Positions 1 through 5,990 of a stretch of 6,499 nt of DNA are shown in pieces. Position 1 is the stretch's first letter, and each line of letters starts with the position of its first letter. The stretch lies in NCBI GenBank assembly GCA_964484515.1, contig CAZAGT010000301.1:1-6499 (forward strand), written 5' to 3'. The notes below the pieces were generated by a model. The model was not told the origin of the DNA. It made no database searches and saw nothing but the letters and a program-made list of their open reading frames with translations. The translations under genes and the position numbers were made by a program. Origin of the DNA: CAZAGT01 sp964484515 (GTDB taxonomy: Bacteria; Desulfobacterota; DSM-4660; Desulfatiglandales; HGW-15).

Positions 1-13
1 AAGGTATTGTGCT

Positions 14-25
14 ATCGATATCGAT
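14..25. repeat. 12-bp perfect palindrome ATCGATATCGAT
   Basis: The sequence ATCGATATCGAT is its own reverse complement. It lies about 70 bp past the stop of the minus-strand iron-sulfur gene, near the window edge. It could be an operator half of a neighbouring gene outside the window or simply chance. It has no T-run, so it is not an intrinsic terminator. The rest of 1-91 shows no gene; a weak 5-bp inverted repeat (CACAA/TTGTG) sits at about 34-47. Confidence 0.25.
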
Positions 26-91
26 CTATTGACCCACAAATTCTTGTGAGGAGCCCATTTCTTTTTGATGAACAGCCGATGCTCGACGGGC

Positions 92-1087
92 CTAGGCTGG
101 CTTCTTCACCACCTCTTGTCCTTTTTGGTCAAGCTCCACCACCCCGGAACGGAACAGCAGCTCCATGAGGTTTTTACGAACCTCCACCGGCCCGCTGCAT
201 ACGGTGAGGCACTGGTTGCAAGTGGGATTCGTGTTTTCAAAGGGCCGGTCCAGGATACCGCGGGACCCGAAGGTCAAATTGCGAGTGGCCGCAGCATTCT
301 CCTTGTTTGCGCGTAGCTTCACAAAGGTCTCGGGCAGGGCAGCGTCATCGTCGGGCAATTGCATACGTCCGGTCGACCAGGAACTCCAGGTGCCGTCCTT
401 TGAAAGGCCGGTATAACCGCCACAGCCGATGAGACACCGCAAATCACTCCGCTTTCGATTGTAGACGTGTTTCTGTCCCCCAATGGTCACGCTGGTCTCT
501 TCCTTGTCCTGAATAAAGCCAACCGGACAGACCCGAGCGCAGACTCGGCATTTGTCGCAGATCTCTTCCTCCAGAAGCGGGTCAGGCTCAAGCTCCGCAT
601 CCGTCAGGAGACCACCCAGATAGGCATTTGACCAGACCCCCGGTATCATGACGTTTCCGCTCCAGCCGAATCGCCCGACCCCGGCGCCGACAGCCATATA
701 ACGGAGGGAGACGGGCGGCTTCATGTCCGGGTCCGGAACGTCCTTTTCGAATGTGTGATCCGGACGGTAGATGCCGTTCGGAACCATATTATGAGCCTTG
801 AATCCGGCGGCCTCCAGCCTCTTTGCGATAAGGGCCCCGATGCGGTCAAGGTTGTGATAGGTGTCGTACATCTTTCTCTTGATGACCGTGCGGGTCACCT
901 TTCCGAGGTAGTCTTCGATCCATTCCGTGCCTGTGGTCAGGGCGAAAGAGATCACGGAATTGGCCCAGGGCCTTTCATACCGCATATCGGCTGAGGGTGG
1001 CGCCTCGGAAAAAACTTCGCGGCGAGCAATCCCAACCCGAACACAGCCTTCTTCCAAGGCCAACGATTTCAGTTCTTGTTCCAGCAT
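92..1087 (-). CDS. QueG-like 4Fe-4S cluster protein (epoxyqueuosine reductase-related, non-canonical)
   Basis: A soluble 331-residue protein of the epoxyqueuosine reductase/reductive dehalogenase-like superfamily. A ferredoxin-type cluster motif is clear at residues 177-188: C177-x2-C180-x2-C183-x3-C187-P. A second cysteine group follows at C290-x2-C293-x3-C297, with C218 and C222 between them as possible further ligands. Before the clusters, residues 134-162 (GAGVGRFGW then LGGLLTD) match the glycine-rich segment and LTD motif that precede the clusters in QueG. In QueG this region helps bind cobalamin, and the enzyme reduces epoxyqueuosine to queuosine in tRNA wobble position 34. Here the usual WxGKN is replaced by WSGNV, the second cluster ends in CSGP rather than CP, and the protein lacks the C-terminal HEAT-like part of longer QueG proteins. 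I therefore infer a related reductase of unknown substrate, not a confident QueG. The ATG start has a strong AAAGGAG site 8 nt upstream. No partner genes are adjacent. Confidence 0.85.
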   Translation of the reverse strand: MLEQELKSLALEEGCVRVGIARREVFSEAPPSADMRYERPWANSVISFALTTGTEWIEDYLGKVTRTVIKRKMYDTYHNLDRIGALIAKRLEAAGFKAHNMVPNGIYRPDHTFEKDVPDPDMKPPVSLRYMAVGAGVGRFGWSGNVMIPGVWSNAYLGGLLTDAELEPDPLLEEEICDKCRVCARVCPVGFIQDKEETSVTIGGQKHVYNRKRSDLRCLIGCGGYTGLSKDGTWSSWSTGRMQLPDDDAALPETFVKLRANKENAAATRNLTFGSRGILDRPFENTNPTCNQCLTVCSGPVEVRKNLMELLFRSGVVELDQKGQEVVKKPA

Positions 1088-1095
1088 ATCCTCAT

Positions 1096-1102
1096 CTCCT
1101 TT
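1096..1102 (-). promoter_or_regulatory. Ribosome binding site of the QueG-like gene
   Basis: On the minus strand AAAGGAG lies 8 nt before the ATG at 1087. It is a near-perfect Shine-Dalgarno sequence and fixes this start against later in-frame methionines such as M35. Confidence 0.8.
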
Positions 1103-1264
1103 GATGATCGCAGTTTGGCTTTTCGGAATTCATCAAGATCTGTTCTGGGTGTTGATGCGAGCGTTGCGCGCTGTTTGAAATACTTCCGCCCTCAGTCTTC
1201 AACCTAAATACCTCGCTATTTGCTGATCAAAAGCGATTGACGCTGTGCCTCTAATTGAATAAAT

Positions 1265-1273
1265 ATCTCAAAT
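1265..1273. repeat. Left 9-bp direct repeat (target-site duplication)
   Basis: ATCTCAAAT directly abuts the left inverted end of the small mobile element and is identical to the 9-mer directly after its right end at 1551-1559. A perfect 9-bp duplication at exactly these positions is good evidence of transposition. Confidence 0.7.
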
Positions 1274-1300
1274 CACTCTTGTCCAAAATCGGTTTTTTTC

Positions 1301-1314
1301 TTGGACAGCATTTC
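1301..1314 (+). repeat. 14-bp direct repeat TTGGACAGCATTTC, copy 1
   Basis: Identical to 1435-1448. It also forms a 7-bp inverted repeat with TGTCCAA at 1280-1286. The shared core is the same TTGGACA found in both terminal repeats of the surrounding element, so it may be a subterminal transposase-binding site or a trace of an earlier nested copy. Confidence 0.5.
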
Positions 1315-1407
1315 GGGCTGGCGAATGAATGGTCCCACACTGGAACAACGGATGGCTGTCAGAATAGCCTTGTTTTGATGCTTTTGGCGCTTTGTCCCTA
1401 TGTGTAA

Positions 1408-1494
1408 ACGCACAGTCCGCAAACGTTGCAGATTTTGGACAGCATTTCCGCCTTAGGAGAACCTGAATTCTGGGTGATGGCGGGCATTAAGTAA
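1408..1494 (+). pseudogene. Possible C-terminal remnant of a transposase gene
   Basis: Inside the small mobile element a + frame is open from 1408 to a TAA at 1492-1494 and ends with the peptide GEPEFWVMAGIK. The stop lies 56 bp before the right end, a spacing typical of a transposase gene that runs to near the end of its IS. An upstream stop at 1405-1407 leaves only about 28 codons and there is no start signal. I do not recognise the peptide, so the reading as a transposase tail is inference from position alone. Confidence 0.2.
1435..1448 (+). repeat. 14-bp direct repeat TTGGACAGCATTTC, copy 2
   Basis: Identical to 1301-1314. It is preceded by GATT, giving GATTTTGGACA (1431-1441), which is the exact reverse complement of 1280-1290 at the left end of the element. 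Four TTGGACA cores thus lie within 270 bp, three on the + strand and one on the minus. Confidence 0.5.
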
Positions 1495-1550
1495 TATGAG
1501 GCACTTATCAGGCCAAGAATGCCGATTTTGATTTATTTTGGACAGTAGTG

Positions 1551-1559
1551 ATCTCAAAT
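1551..1559. repeat. Right 9-bp direct repeat (target-site duplication)
   Basis: ATCTCAAAT, identical to 1265-1273, directly follows the right inverted end of the element. Because no base differs between the copies, the insertion is probably fairly recent or little diverged. Confidence 0.7.
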
Positions 1560-1670
1560 GACAAACCATCTCAAGCGACCTCTTCCATTCGACCGACTGC
1601 GGCATGAGAACCTGAGATGAGGAGATGGACCCCACAGTGGTGTATAAAGAAGTTTCGGCTCTTATATTTC

Positions 1671-1880
1671 AAATTCGAAGCACGAAATCCGAACCTCGAA
1701 ATGGTTCGACAGGCTCACCACCCTGAGCAGAGTCGAAGGGCAATATCGAATGACCAAAATCCAAATAGACCAAACCATGGGGCACATCTTTTTAATCTGT
1801 TGGCATCATAGGGGATAGGTTGTTTTTGTCATTGGGACATTCGGGCTTAGGATTTGTTTCGGATTTCGATATTCGATTTT
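1671..1880. repeat. Imperfect palindromic intergenic repeat (about 210 bp)
   Basis: The outer arms 1671-1693 and 1858-1880 are reverse complements at 19 of 23 positions and share the exact core CGAAATCCGAA/TTCGGATTTCG. An inner pair, AATGACCAAAA (1749-1759) and TTTTTGTCATT (1823-1833), also matches with one mismatch. AT-rich palindromes built from such CGAA and ACAAATCC words are familiar dispersed intergenic repeats in environmental bacteria; copy number here cannot be seen from one window. No flanking target duplication was found. Confidence 0.55.
1705..1737 (+). repeat. REP-like hairpin (TTCGACAGGCTCA ... TGAGCAGAGTCGAA)
   Basis: TTCGAC (1705-1710) pairs with GTCGAA (1732-1737) and GCTCA (1713-1717) pairs with TGAGC (1724-1728), with a small internal loop and a CACCCC-type apical loop. 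This is a widespread dispersed bacterial repeat; when it is mistranslated it gives peptides with VRQAHHPEQSRRA, as it does here. It sits inside the left half of the larger palindromic repeat, which suggests nested insertion. Confidence 0.65.
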
Positions 1881-1885
1881 AGGAT

Positions 1886-1915
1886 TTGACGACAATGCTG
1901 CATTACATGGCATAG
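1886..1915 (+). promoter_or_regulatory. Weak candidate sigma-70 promoter for the peptidase gene
   Basis: TTGACG (1886-1891) matches a -35 box at 5 of 6 positions. The best -10-like hexamer, GCATAG (1910-1915), is 18 nt away but matches poorly. The -35 begins right at the edge of the palindromic repeat. This is a guess from sequence only. Confidence 0.2.
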
Positions 1916-1944
1916 CCACCAAAACATGACCACGCCCCAAGGAC

Positions 1945-3042
1945 ATGGTTTTCCGCGCTGGCAAAAGACCAGCGTGCCACCCCGCGAGTTCTACAGGCTA
2001 CCAACGATGGTTTGATGCCAGGCGAGAACTGGCCTTGATTCATGTTCGTTTCGCACATAATCTGGTTGAATGGCTCGTCGCGTCAACCCTTCTGTTCCTA
2101 GCGGCCCTTCCATTGCCATCCGTAAGTGCCAGGGAGATGAATAGTCCTATGATCGATATCTCTGACATTGAGGTGCGTTTACGCAATCACCTTCGGACCC
2201 TTACGATCACGATCGGTGAGCGAAGTGTGGCCAGACCGGAAAACCTCGCCAAGGCGGAGAAGTATGTTGAAGCTGTTTACCGCGACATCGGCCTTCCGGT
2301 CCGTCGCGAACCGTATCGCTATGGAGATACTGAGGTGGCCAACGTCGTCGCGGATCTGTCATTCAACGCCAGCCCTGCCAAGCGCTATCTCCTGGGGGCC
2401 CACTACGATTCCGTGACCGGCACGGTCGGGGCCGATGATAACGCCAGTGCCGTTGCGGTTCAGCTCGAGACAGCCAGACTGCTCAACTTAATCGGGAATC
2501 AAAAAGGCTTAGATGTGGCGGTGAAATTCGTCTCGTTCGCCCTGGAGGAACCGCCGGTATTCGGTACGAGCCGGATGGGTAGCCGCGTCCATGCGAAAGG
2601 CGCAAAACGGCGCCAAGAGGTTATCGACGGGATGATTTGTCTTGAAATGGTGGGCTATACGTGTGATCAGCCGGGCTGCCAGGATTACCCCTTTTCGCTC
2701 ACATTCCTGGGATACCCGAAAGTGGGTAATTTCATTGGGCTGGTAGGCAACCTCAAGTCGAGGGGATTTACTCATGCCCTGCTCAGGGCCTTTCGCCAGA
2801 ACCCGGATCTACCTGCGGTCAAACTGACCGTGCCCTTTAGTGGCTGGCTGGTTCCGGCGGTCCGTCTGAGCGACCATTCATCTTTTTGGGACCGGGGCTA
2901 CAGGGCCGTCATGGTGACGGACTCGGCCTTCTACCGCAACCCTCATTATCATCTTTCATCGGATACCATGGAGAAGCTCGACTATCGATTCATGGCCGAG
3001 CTGGTGGAGAGTCTGATCCTCTTCTTTCTGTCCCCTCGATAA
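1945..3042 (+). CDS. M28 family zinc metallopeptidase, probably exported
   Basis: An M28-type dinuclear zinc aminopeptidase-like hydrolase that probably removes residues from peptides outside the cytoplasm. Numbered from the ATG (365 residues), the ligand motifs are all present: GAHYDS (H153), GADDNAS (D164/D165), EE at 201-202 (general base E201 and ligand E202), the E of CLEMVGY (E234, at the usual Asp position) and HYHLSSDT (H336). Residues 40-58 are a hydrophobic segment ending in PSVSA, a good signal peptidase site after A62. The start is uncertain. The ATG at 1945 is the only ATG before the signal sequence, but its AAGGA lies only 1 nt away and the first 30 codons contain a hairpin and rare-looking codons. 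TTG at 2035 would give a more normal signal peptide, while ATG at 2137 or 2149 would remove it. The substrate cannot be told, and the downstream kinase gene converges on it. Confidence 0.88.
   Translation: MVFRAGKRPACHPASSTGYQRWFDARRELALIHVRFAHNLVEWLVASTLLFLAALPLPSVSAREMNSPMIDISDIEVRLRNHLRTLTITIGERSVARPENLAKAEKYVEAVYRDIGLPVRREPYRYGDTEVANVVADLSFNASPAKRYLLGAHYDSVTGTVGADDNASAVAVQLETARLLNLIGNQKGLDVAVKFVSFALEEPPVFGTSRMGSRVHAKGAKRRQEVIDGMICLEMVGYTCDQPGCQDYPFSLTFLGYPKVGNFIGLVGNLKSRGFTHALLRAFRQNPDLPAVKLTVPFSGWLVPAVRLSDHSSFWDRGYRAVMVTDSAFYRNPHYHLSSDTMEKLDYRFMAELVESLILFFLSPR
1956..1974 (+). other. Short hairpin CGCTGG-CAAAAGA-CCAGCG near the peptidase start
   Basis: A perfect 6-bp stem with a 7-nt loop begins 11 nt after the ATG at 1945. 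If translation begins at 1945 this lies within the initiation region. If it begins at 2035 it lies in the leader. It lacks a following T-run, so a terminator role is unlikely. Confidence 0.3.
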
Positions 3043-3048
3043 CGACCC

Positions 3049-5793
3049 CTAATCCTTGAGCGGCAAGATGAAACGGAAGACGCTCCCCTTGCCCTCTCCC
3101 TCACTCTCCGCCCAGATCCTGCCGCCATGGAGCTCAACCAGGTTTTTGCTCAGTGAAAGGCCCAACCCGGTACCGGCATTATTTCGGGTCACTGAATTCT
3201 CAACTTGCTCGAAAGATTTGAAGATCCGTTCCAGACTATCACGGTTGACACCGATACCTGTGTCTGCCACGGAAACTTCGACAAACTCCTGCCCGTTGCC
3301 GGTCTGAGTACTGAAAGCTTGAAGAGCCGCGCCATGGACTCGTTTTGCGGAAACCCGGATCGCGCCGCCGTCGGGCGTAAACTTCGCCGCGTTGGAGAGC
3401 AGGTTGTACATGATCTGCTTCAGCCTGCGATCATCAGCGCTGATGGTCTCGGGTAGGCGGGCATCCGTCTCCAGCGAAAGATCGATATTGTGCAGCAGGG
3501 CCTTTTCCTTGATCATCATCAGGCAACTCTCAAGCAGTGCTTTCAGAGCCACCTCGGAGGGTGCATAGATCAACCTGCCTGCTTCGACCTTGGAAAGATC
3601 GAGGATATCATTGATCAAGGAGAGCAGATGTCTACTGCTTTCCAGGGCATCATTCAAATACTCCTCCTGCACATCATTCAATTGCCCAAAGCTCCTGTCT
3701 ACGACCAGTTCGGTAAAACCGATGATGTGGTTCAAAGGTGTCCGCAGTTCATGACTCATGTTGGCCAGAAACTCGGTCTTAGCGTGGTTGGCGGCTTCAG
3801 CCGCCCTTCTGGCCTCTTCGAGCTCCAAGGTCCGTTCTTGAACCCTCTTTTCCAGTTCCTCTTGGGCCCTGCGCTCCAATTCTTCGGCACTCTTGCGGTC
3901 GGTGATATCCCTCATGACGGCCACATAGCCCACTGTCGATCCGACCGGGGACGTGATCTTTGAGGTTATGCTTTCGACCGGCCTAACGGTCCCATCCTTG
4001 CTCACAAAATCCCACTCAATGCGGTATTTCCCGGTCTCCTCGATCTCCGGATAAGCCACTTCTCCGAAGAAATGAAAACTCTCGTCCGATTTGTGGATGA
4101 GCCTGACGGACTTCCCTTGGATTTCCTCTTTTCTGTAACCGAAAAGGTCTATAAAAGCTTGATTGCAGGAAATAACCTTCCTATCTCTGTCCAACATCAA
4201 GATGGCATCCGAGGAGCTTTCCACCAGCCTTCGGTATCTCTCTTCAGATTCTCTGAGGGCTTGCTCGGCCTTGACCCGCGACGTAATATCCAGACAAAAC
4301 GCGATGACGCCCACAATATCCCCTTTCTCGTTGTAGTAGGGGATCTTGTCGGTCTGGAGCGTGATGTCTTCGTCAAACAATAGCGGTTCAATAATATTCC
4401 TCTTTGGGACACCCAAGTCCATCACCTCTTTGTCGTCTCGCCAACGGGTCTCCGCGAGCTGGCGATTGCAGGCAATATCGAAGACGGAGCGCCCCTCGAT
4501 GCAGTCCTTCGGAAGTTTAATAAAATCCGAATAGGCCTTGTTGATACGAAGATATCGATTGTTCCCATCCTTGTAGGCGATCAGGGCCGGCACGGAATCG
4601 ATGATGGTCTCTAATTCCCTTTGGGTCTTGTGCAGCGTTGCCAGTGTTTGATTGCGATCGGAGACATCTCGTACAAAGGCGCAATTGTATTCCCTGCCGG
4701 AAAACTCGAGGTAGTTGACCGTGATCTCGACCGGGAAGACTCGGCCTTCCTTGCTCCGGTGGTGAGATTCAAACGAAAATGACCTTCGACGCTTGATTTC
4801 TTCCCAGTGATCCGGCCAACCATCCTCTGGAATCCCCGGCTCAATGTCGTGAACCCTCATGCTCAGGAGTTCTTCACGCGTGTAGCCGAGACTCCGGCAG
4901 GCGGCCTCGTTCACATAGACAAAGCGCCCGTCCGACCCCATCCAGAAGGCGGCCTCAGACGAACGCTCTACAGCAAACTGCGTAAACTGCAAGGCCTTTT
5001 CAGCTTTCCTTCTCTCGGTCACGTCGTTCAAAATCACGCCGAGCGACGCACTCTGTCCCTCATCGATCGGGAAGACCCGCAGCAACAATTCTCTATGATT
5101 CAGTAATACCGACCTCTCCTGAGACCCCGTCTCTGGCGTCTTGCCGTGATTCCGAAGCAAACTGCGGACGTGCTCGCGATCGATCGTCGAAAACAGTCCA
5201 TCGAATGGCGCTCCCAGCAACACTTCTTCAGAGGCCTTCAGCAAGGTGGCGGCAAAAGGATTCGCGTAGACGATCTGCCCTTCGGAGTTAAGCTCTACAA
5301 TGCCTTCTTGAACATTGCCTAGAACCGTTTCAAGGTGCCTTCTGGCGGCCAGCAGCTCTCTCGTTATTCCGCGTTTGTGGATCCCCTCGAGGCCGAGGAC
5401 CCGGCCCGATGGATGATCAACGCGACCCTGATCCGACATCCGAATGACGGTGAGCACATGCTCCGCCATCTTGTTCATGGGGCCTTTGGCAATGCAGGCA
5501 TCAGCACCCAATTCCCTGAAATCGATTTCTTCCTCCGCTGCAATGGCCGAAAGAATAACCATGAAGGCGCTGCTTAGGGTCGGAATCCTGCGGATGGCTC
5601 GACACAGCCTGTCCCCGCTGATGTTGGGCATGACCAGGTCGACAAATATGATATCGGGGATGTACGACTCCAGGATCTCCAGCGCGGAAAGCCCGTCTCC
5701 GGCTGTCAAGACCTCGTATCCTTCTTTGGTGAGCAGACCTCGCATGAATCTCACCATGATTGGATCGTTATCCACGACCAGTATTTTCTTCAA
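3049..5793 (-). CDS. Hybrid sensor histidine kinase: REC, four PAS, HisKA, HATPase
   Basis: A 914-residue cytosolic signalling protein. Residues 1-118 are a receiver domain with acidic D8 and D10, phospho-acceptor D52 (FVDLVMPN), S82 and K103. Four PAS domains follow at about 152-262, 267-382, 389-507 and 514-635, each ending in a PAC-like element (NDVTERRKAE, RDVSDR, LDITSRVKAE, RDITDRKSAE). A coiled-coil linker (632-672) leads to HisKA with H681 in MSHELRTPLNHI. The ATPase domain has the N box (N797, N801), G1 (DTGIG at 844-848), F box (IFKSFEQ) and G2 (GTGLGLS). All catalytic residues are intact and no transmembrane segment is seen. Known logic of this architecture: phosphate or ligand input at REC and PAS domains tunes autophosphorylation at H681. 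The partner regulator is not in this window. Start: TTG, with GGGAAGGG ending 5 nt upstream and the receiver beginning at once (KKILVVDND), so the start is well supported. Confidence 0.95.
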   Translation of the reverse strand: MKKILVVDNDPIMVRFMRGLLTKEGYEVLTAGDGLSALEILESYIPDIIFVDLVMPNISGDRLCRAIRRIPTLSSAFMVILSAIAAEEEIDFRELGADACIAKGPMNKMAEHVLTVIRMSDQGRVDHPSGRVLGLEGIHKRGITRELLAARRHLETVLGNVQEGIVELNSEGQIVYANPFAATLLKASEEVLLGAPFDGLFSTIDREHVRSLLRNHGKTPETGSQERSVLLNHRELLLRVFPIDEGQSASLGVILNDVTERRKAEKALQFTQFAVERSSEAAFWMGSDGRFVYVNEAACRSLGYTREELLSMRVHDIEPGIPEDGWPDHWEEIKRRRSFSFESHHRSKEGRVFPVEITVNYLEFSGREYNCAFVRDVSDRNQTLATLHKTQRELETIIDSVPALIAYKDGNNRYLRINKAYSDFIKLPKDCIEGRSVFDIACNRQLAETRWRDDKEVMDLGVPKRNIIEPLLFDEDITLQTDKIPYYNEKGDIVGVIAFCLDITSRVKAEQALRESEERYRRLVESSSDAILMLDRDRKVISCNQAFIDLFGYRKEEIQGKSVRLIHKSDESFHFFGEVAYPEIEETGKYRIEWDFVSKDGTVRPVESITSKITSPVGSTVGYVAVMRDITDRKSAEELERRAQEELEKRVQERTLELEEARRAAEAANHAKTEFLANMSHELRTPLNHIIGFTELVVDRSFGQLNDVQEEYLNDALESSRHLLSLINDILDLSKVEAGRLIYAPSEVALKALLESCLMMIKEKALLHNIDLSLETDARLPETISADDRRLKQIMYNLLSNAAKFTPDGGAIRVSAKRVHGAALQAFSTQTGNGQEFVEVSVADTGIGVNRDSLERIFKSFEQVENSVTRNNAGTGLGLSLSKNLVELHGGRIWAESEGEGKGSVFRFILPLKD

Positions 5794-5798
5794 AGCAG

Positions 5799-5806
5799 CC
5801 CTTCCC
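5799..5806 (-). promoter_or_regulatory. Ribosome binding site fixing the TTG start of the kinase
   Basis: On the minus strand GGGAAGGG ends 5 nt before TTG at 5793. No ATG or GTG fits the beginning of the receiver domain, which needs the first beta strand KKILVVD, so this site decides the use of the rarer TTG codon. Confidence 0.65.
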
Positions 5807-5951
5807 TATTTCTCCAATAGATTGGCTCGGTTACAACCAAAACCCCACTACCAGAGCAGGATCCGTGCCGAACGTCATCCGAAAGGAATTTTCTTTTTTA
5901 TGGCTACTTAGCGGAGATCAGGGGAGGTTTTTGATAGGCACGACTGGAAGT

Positions 5952-5980
5952 CATGATCGCTGCCGGTTCCGGAGTGTCAA
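5952..5980 (-). promoter_or_regulatory. Candidate promoter upstream of the kinase gene
   Basis: On the minus strand a perfect TTGACA (5975-5980) is followed after 17 nt by ATCATG (5952-5957), a poor -10 match. It lies just past the stop of the DUF3307 gene, so the kinase may have its own promoter and need not be read from the upstream gene. The 197-bp gap 5794-5990 shows no clear intrinsic terminator. Confidence 0.3.
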
Positions 5981-5990
5981 GGATTTGACC

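Larger units (their letters stand above)
1274..1550. mobile_element. MITE-like or deleted IS element with inverted ends and 9-bp target duplication
   Basis: The left end (1274-1289, CACTCTTGTCCAAAAT) and the reverse complement of the right end (1535-1550, CACTACTGTCCAAAAT) agree at 14 of 16 positions. Similarity continues inward with a gap, through AAAATCGG (1285-1292 versus 1522-1529 on minus) and TTCTTGG (1298-1304 versus 1513-1519 on minus). The element is flanked on both sides by the identical 9-mer ATCTCAAAT. This is the expected footprint of DDE-transposase insertion. At 277 bp it is too short to encode a transposase, so it is non-autonomous or an internal deletion remnant. Ends starting CACT with TGTCC recall IS4-family (DUF4372-type) elements in my memory, but that assignment is tentative. 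Confidence 0.7.
1088..1944. other. Gene-free, repeat-rich intergenic region
   Basis: About 860 bp between the divergently oriented iron-sulfur gene and peptidase gene. No reading frame here looks like a real intact protein. The content is: leader and promoter region of the minus-strand gene (1088-1264, no clear -35/-10 pair seen), a short IS-derived element with target duplications (1265-1559), a short unassigned stretch (1560-1670), a palindromic repeat containing a REP-like hairpin (about 1671-1880), and the putative promoter of the peptidase gene (1886-1944). A + frame at 1617-1811 encodes the peptide MVRQAHHPEQSRRA, a product of the REP-like repeat and not a gene. Confidence 0.8.

Noticed and set aside
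927..1178. Plus-strand 83-residue frame running from the iron-sulfur gene into its leader
   Set aside because: Most of it is antisense to the QueG-like coding sequence, and no start signal is present.
1280..1307. TGTCCAA ... TTTTTTTC ... TTGGACA as an intrinsic terminator
   Set aside because: The T-run lies in the loop rather than after the stem, and the stem is AT-rich and 7 bp long. It is better explained as repeats of the mobile element end.
1265..1559. CRISPR array suggested by repeated TTGGACA motifs
   Set aside because: The repeats are only 7-14 bp, in mixed orientation and unevenly spaced, and no cas gene is present.
1453..1635. 60-residue minus-strand frame
   Set aside because: It spans the right end of the mobile element and its target duplication, so it is a composite of unrelated DNA. 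It has no ribosome binding site and no recognisable motif.
3490..3963. 157-residue plus-strand frame opposite the kinase
   Set aside because: It lies fully antisense to the HisKA, linker and ATPase coding region, whose motifs are unmistakable on the minus strand.
5444..5911. 155-residue plus-strand frame over the kinase start
   Set aside because: It is antisense to the receiver domain and the kinase leader, is low in complexity with many Ser and Met, and has no domain match that I recognise.
5794..5990. Terminator or small RNA between DUF3307 and kinase genes
   Set aside because: Only 4-bp stems are seen and none is followed by a T-run; the stretch is not distinctive enough to call an RNA gene.
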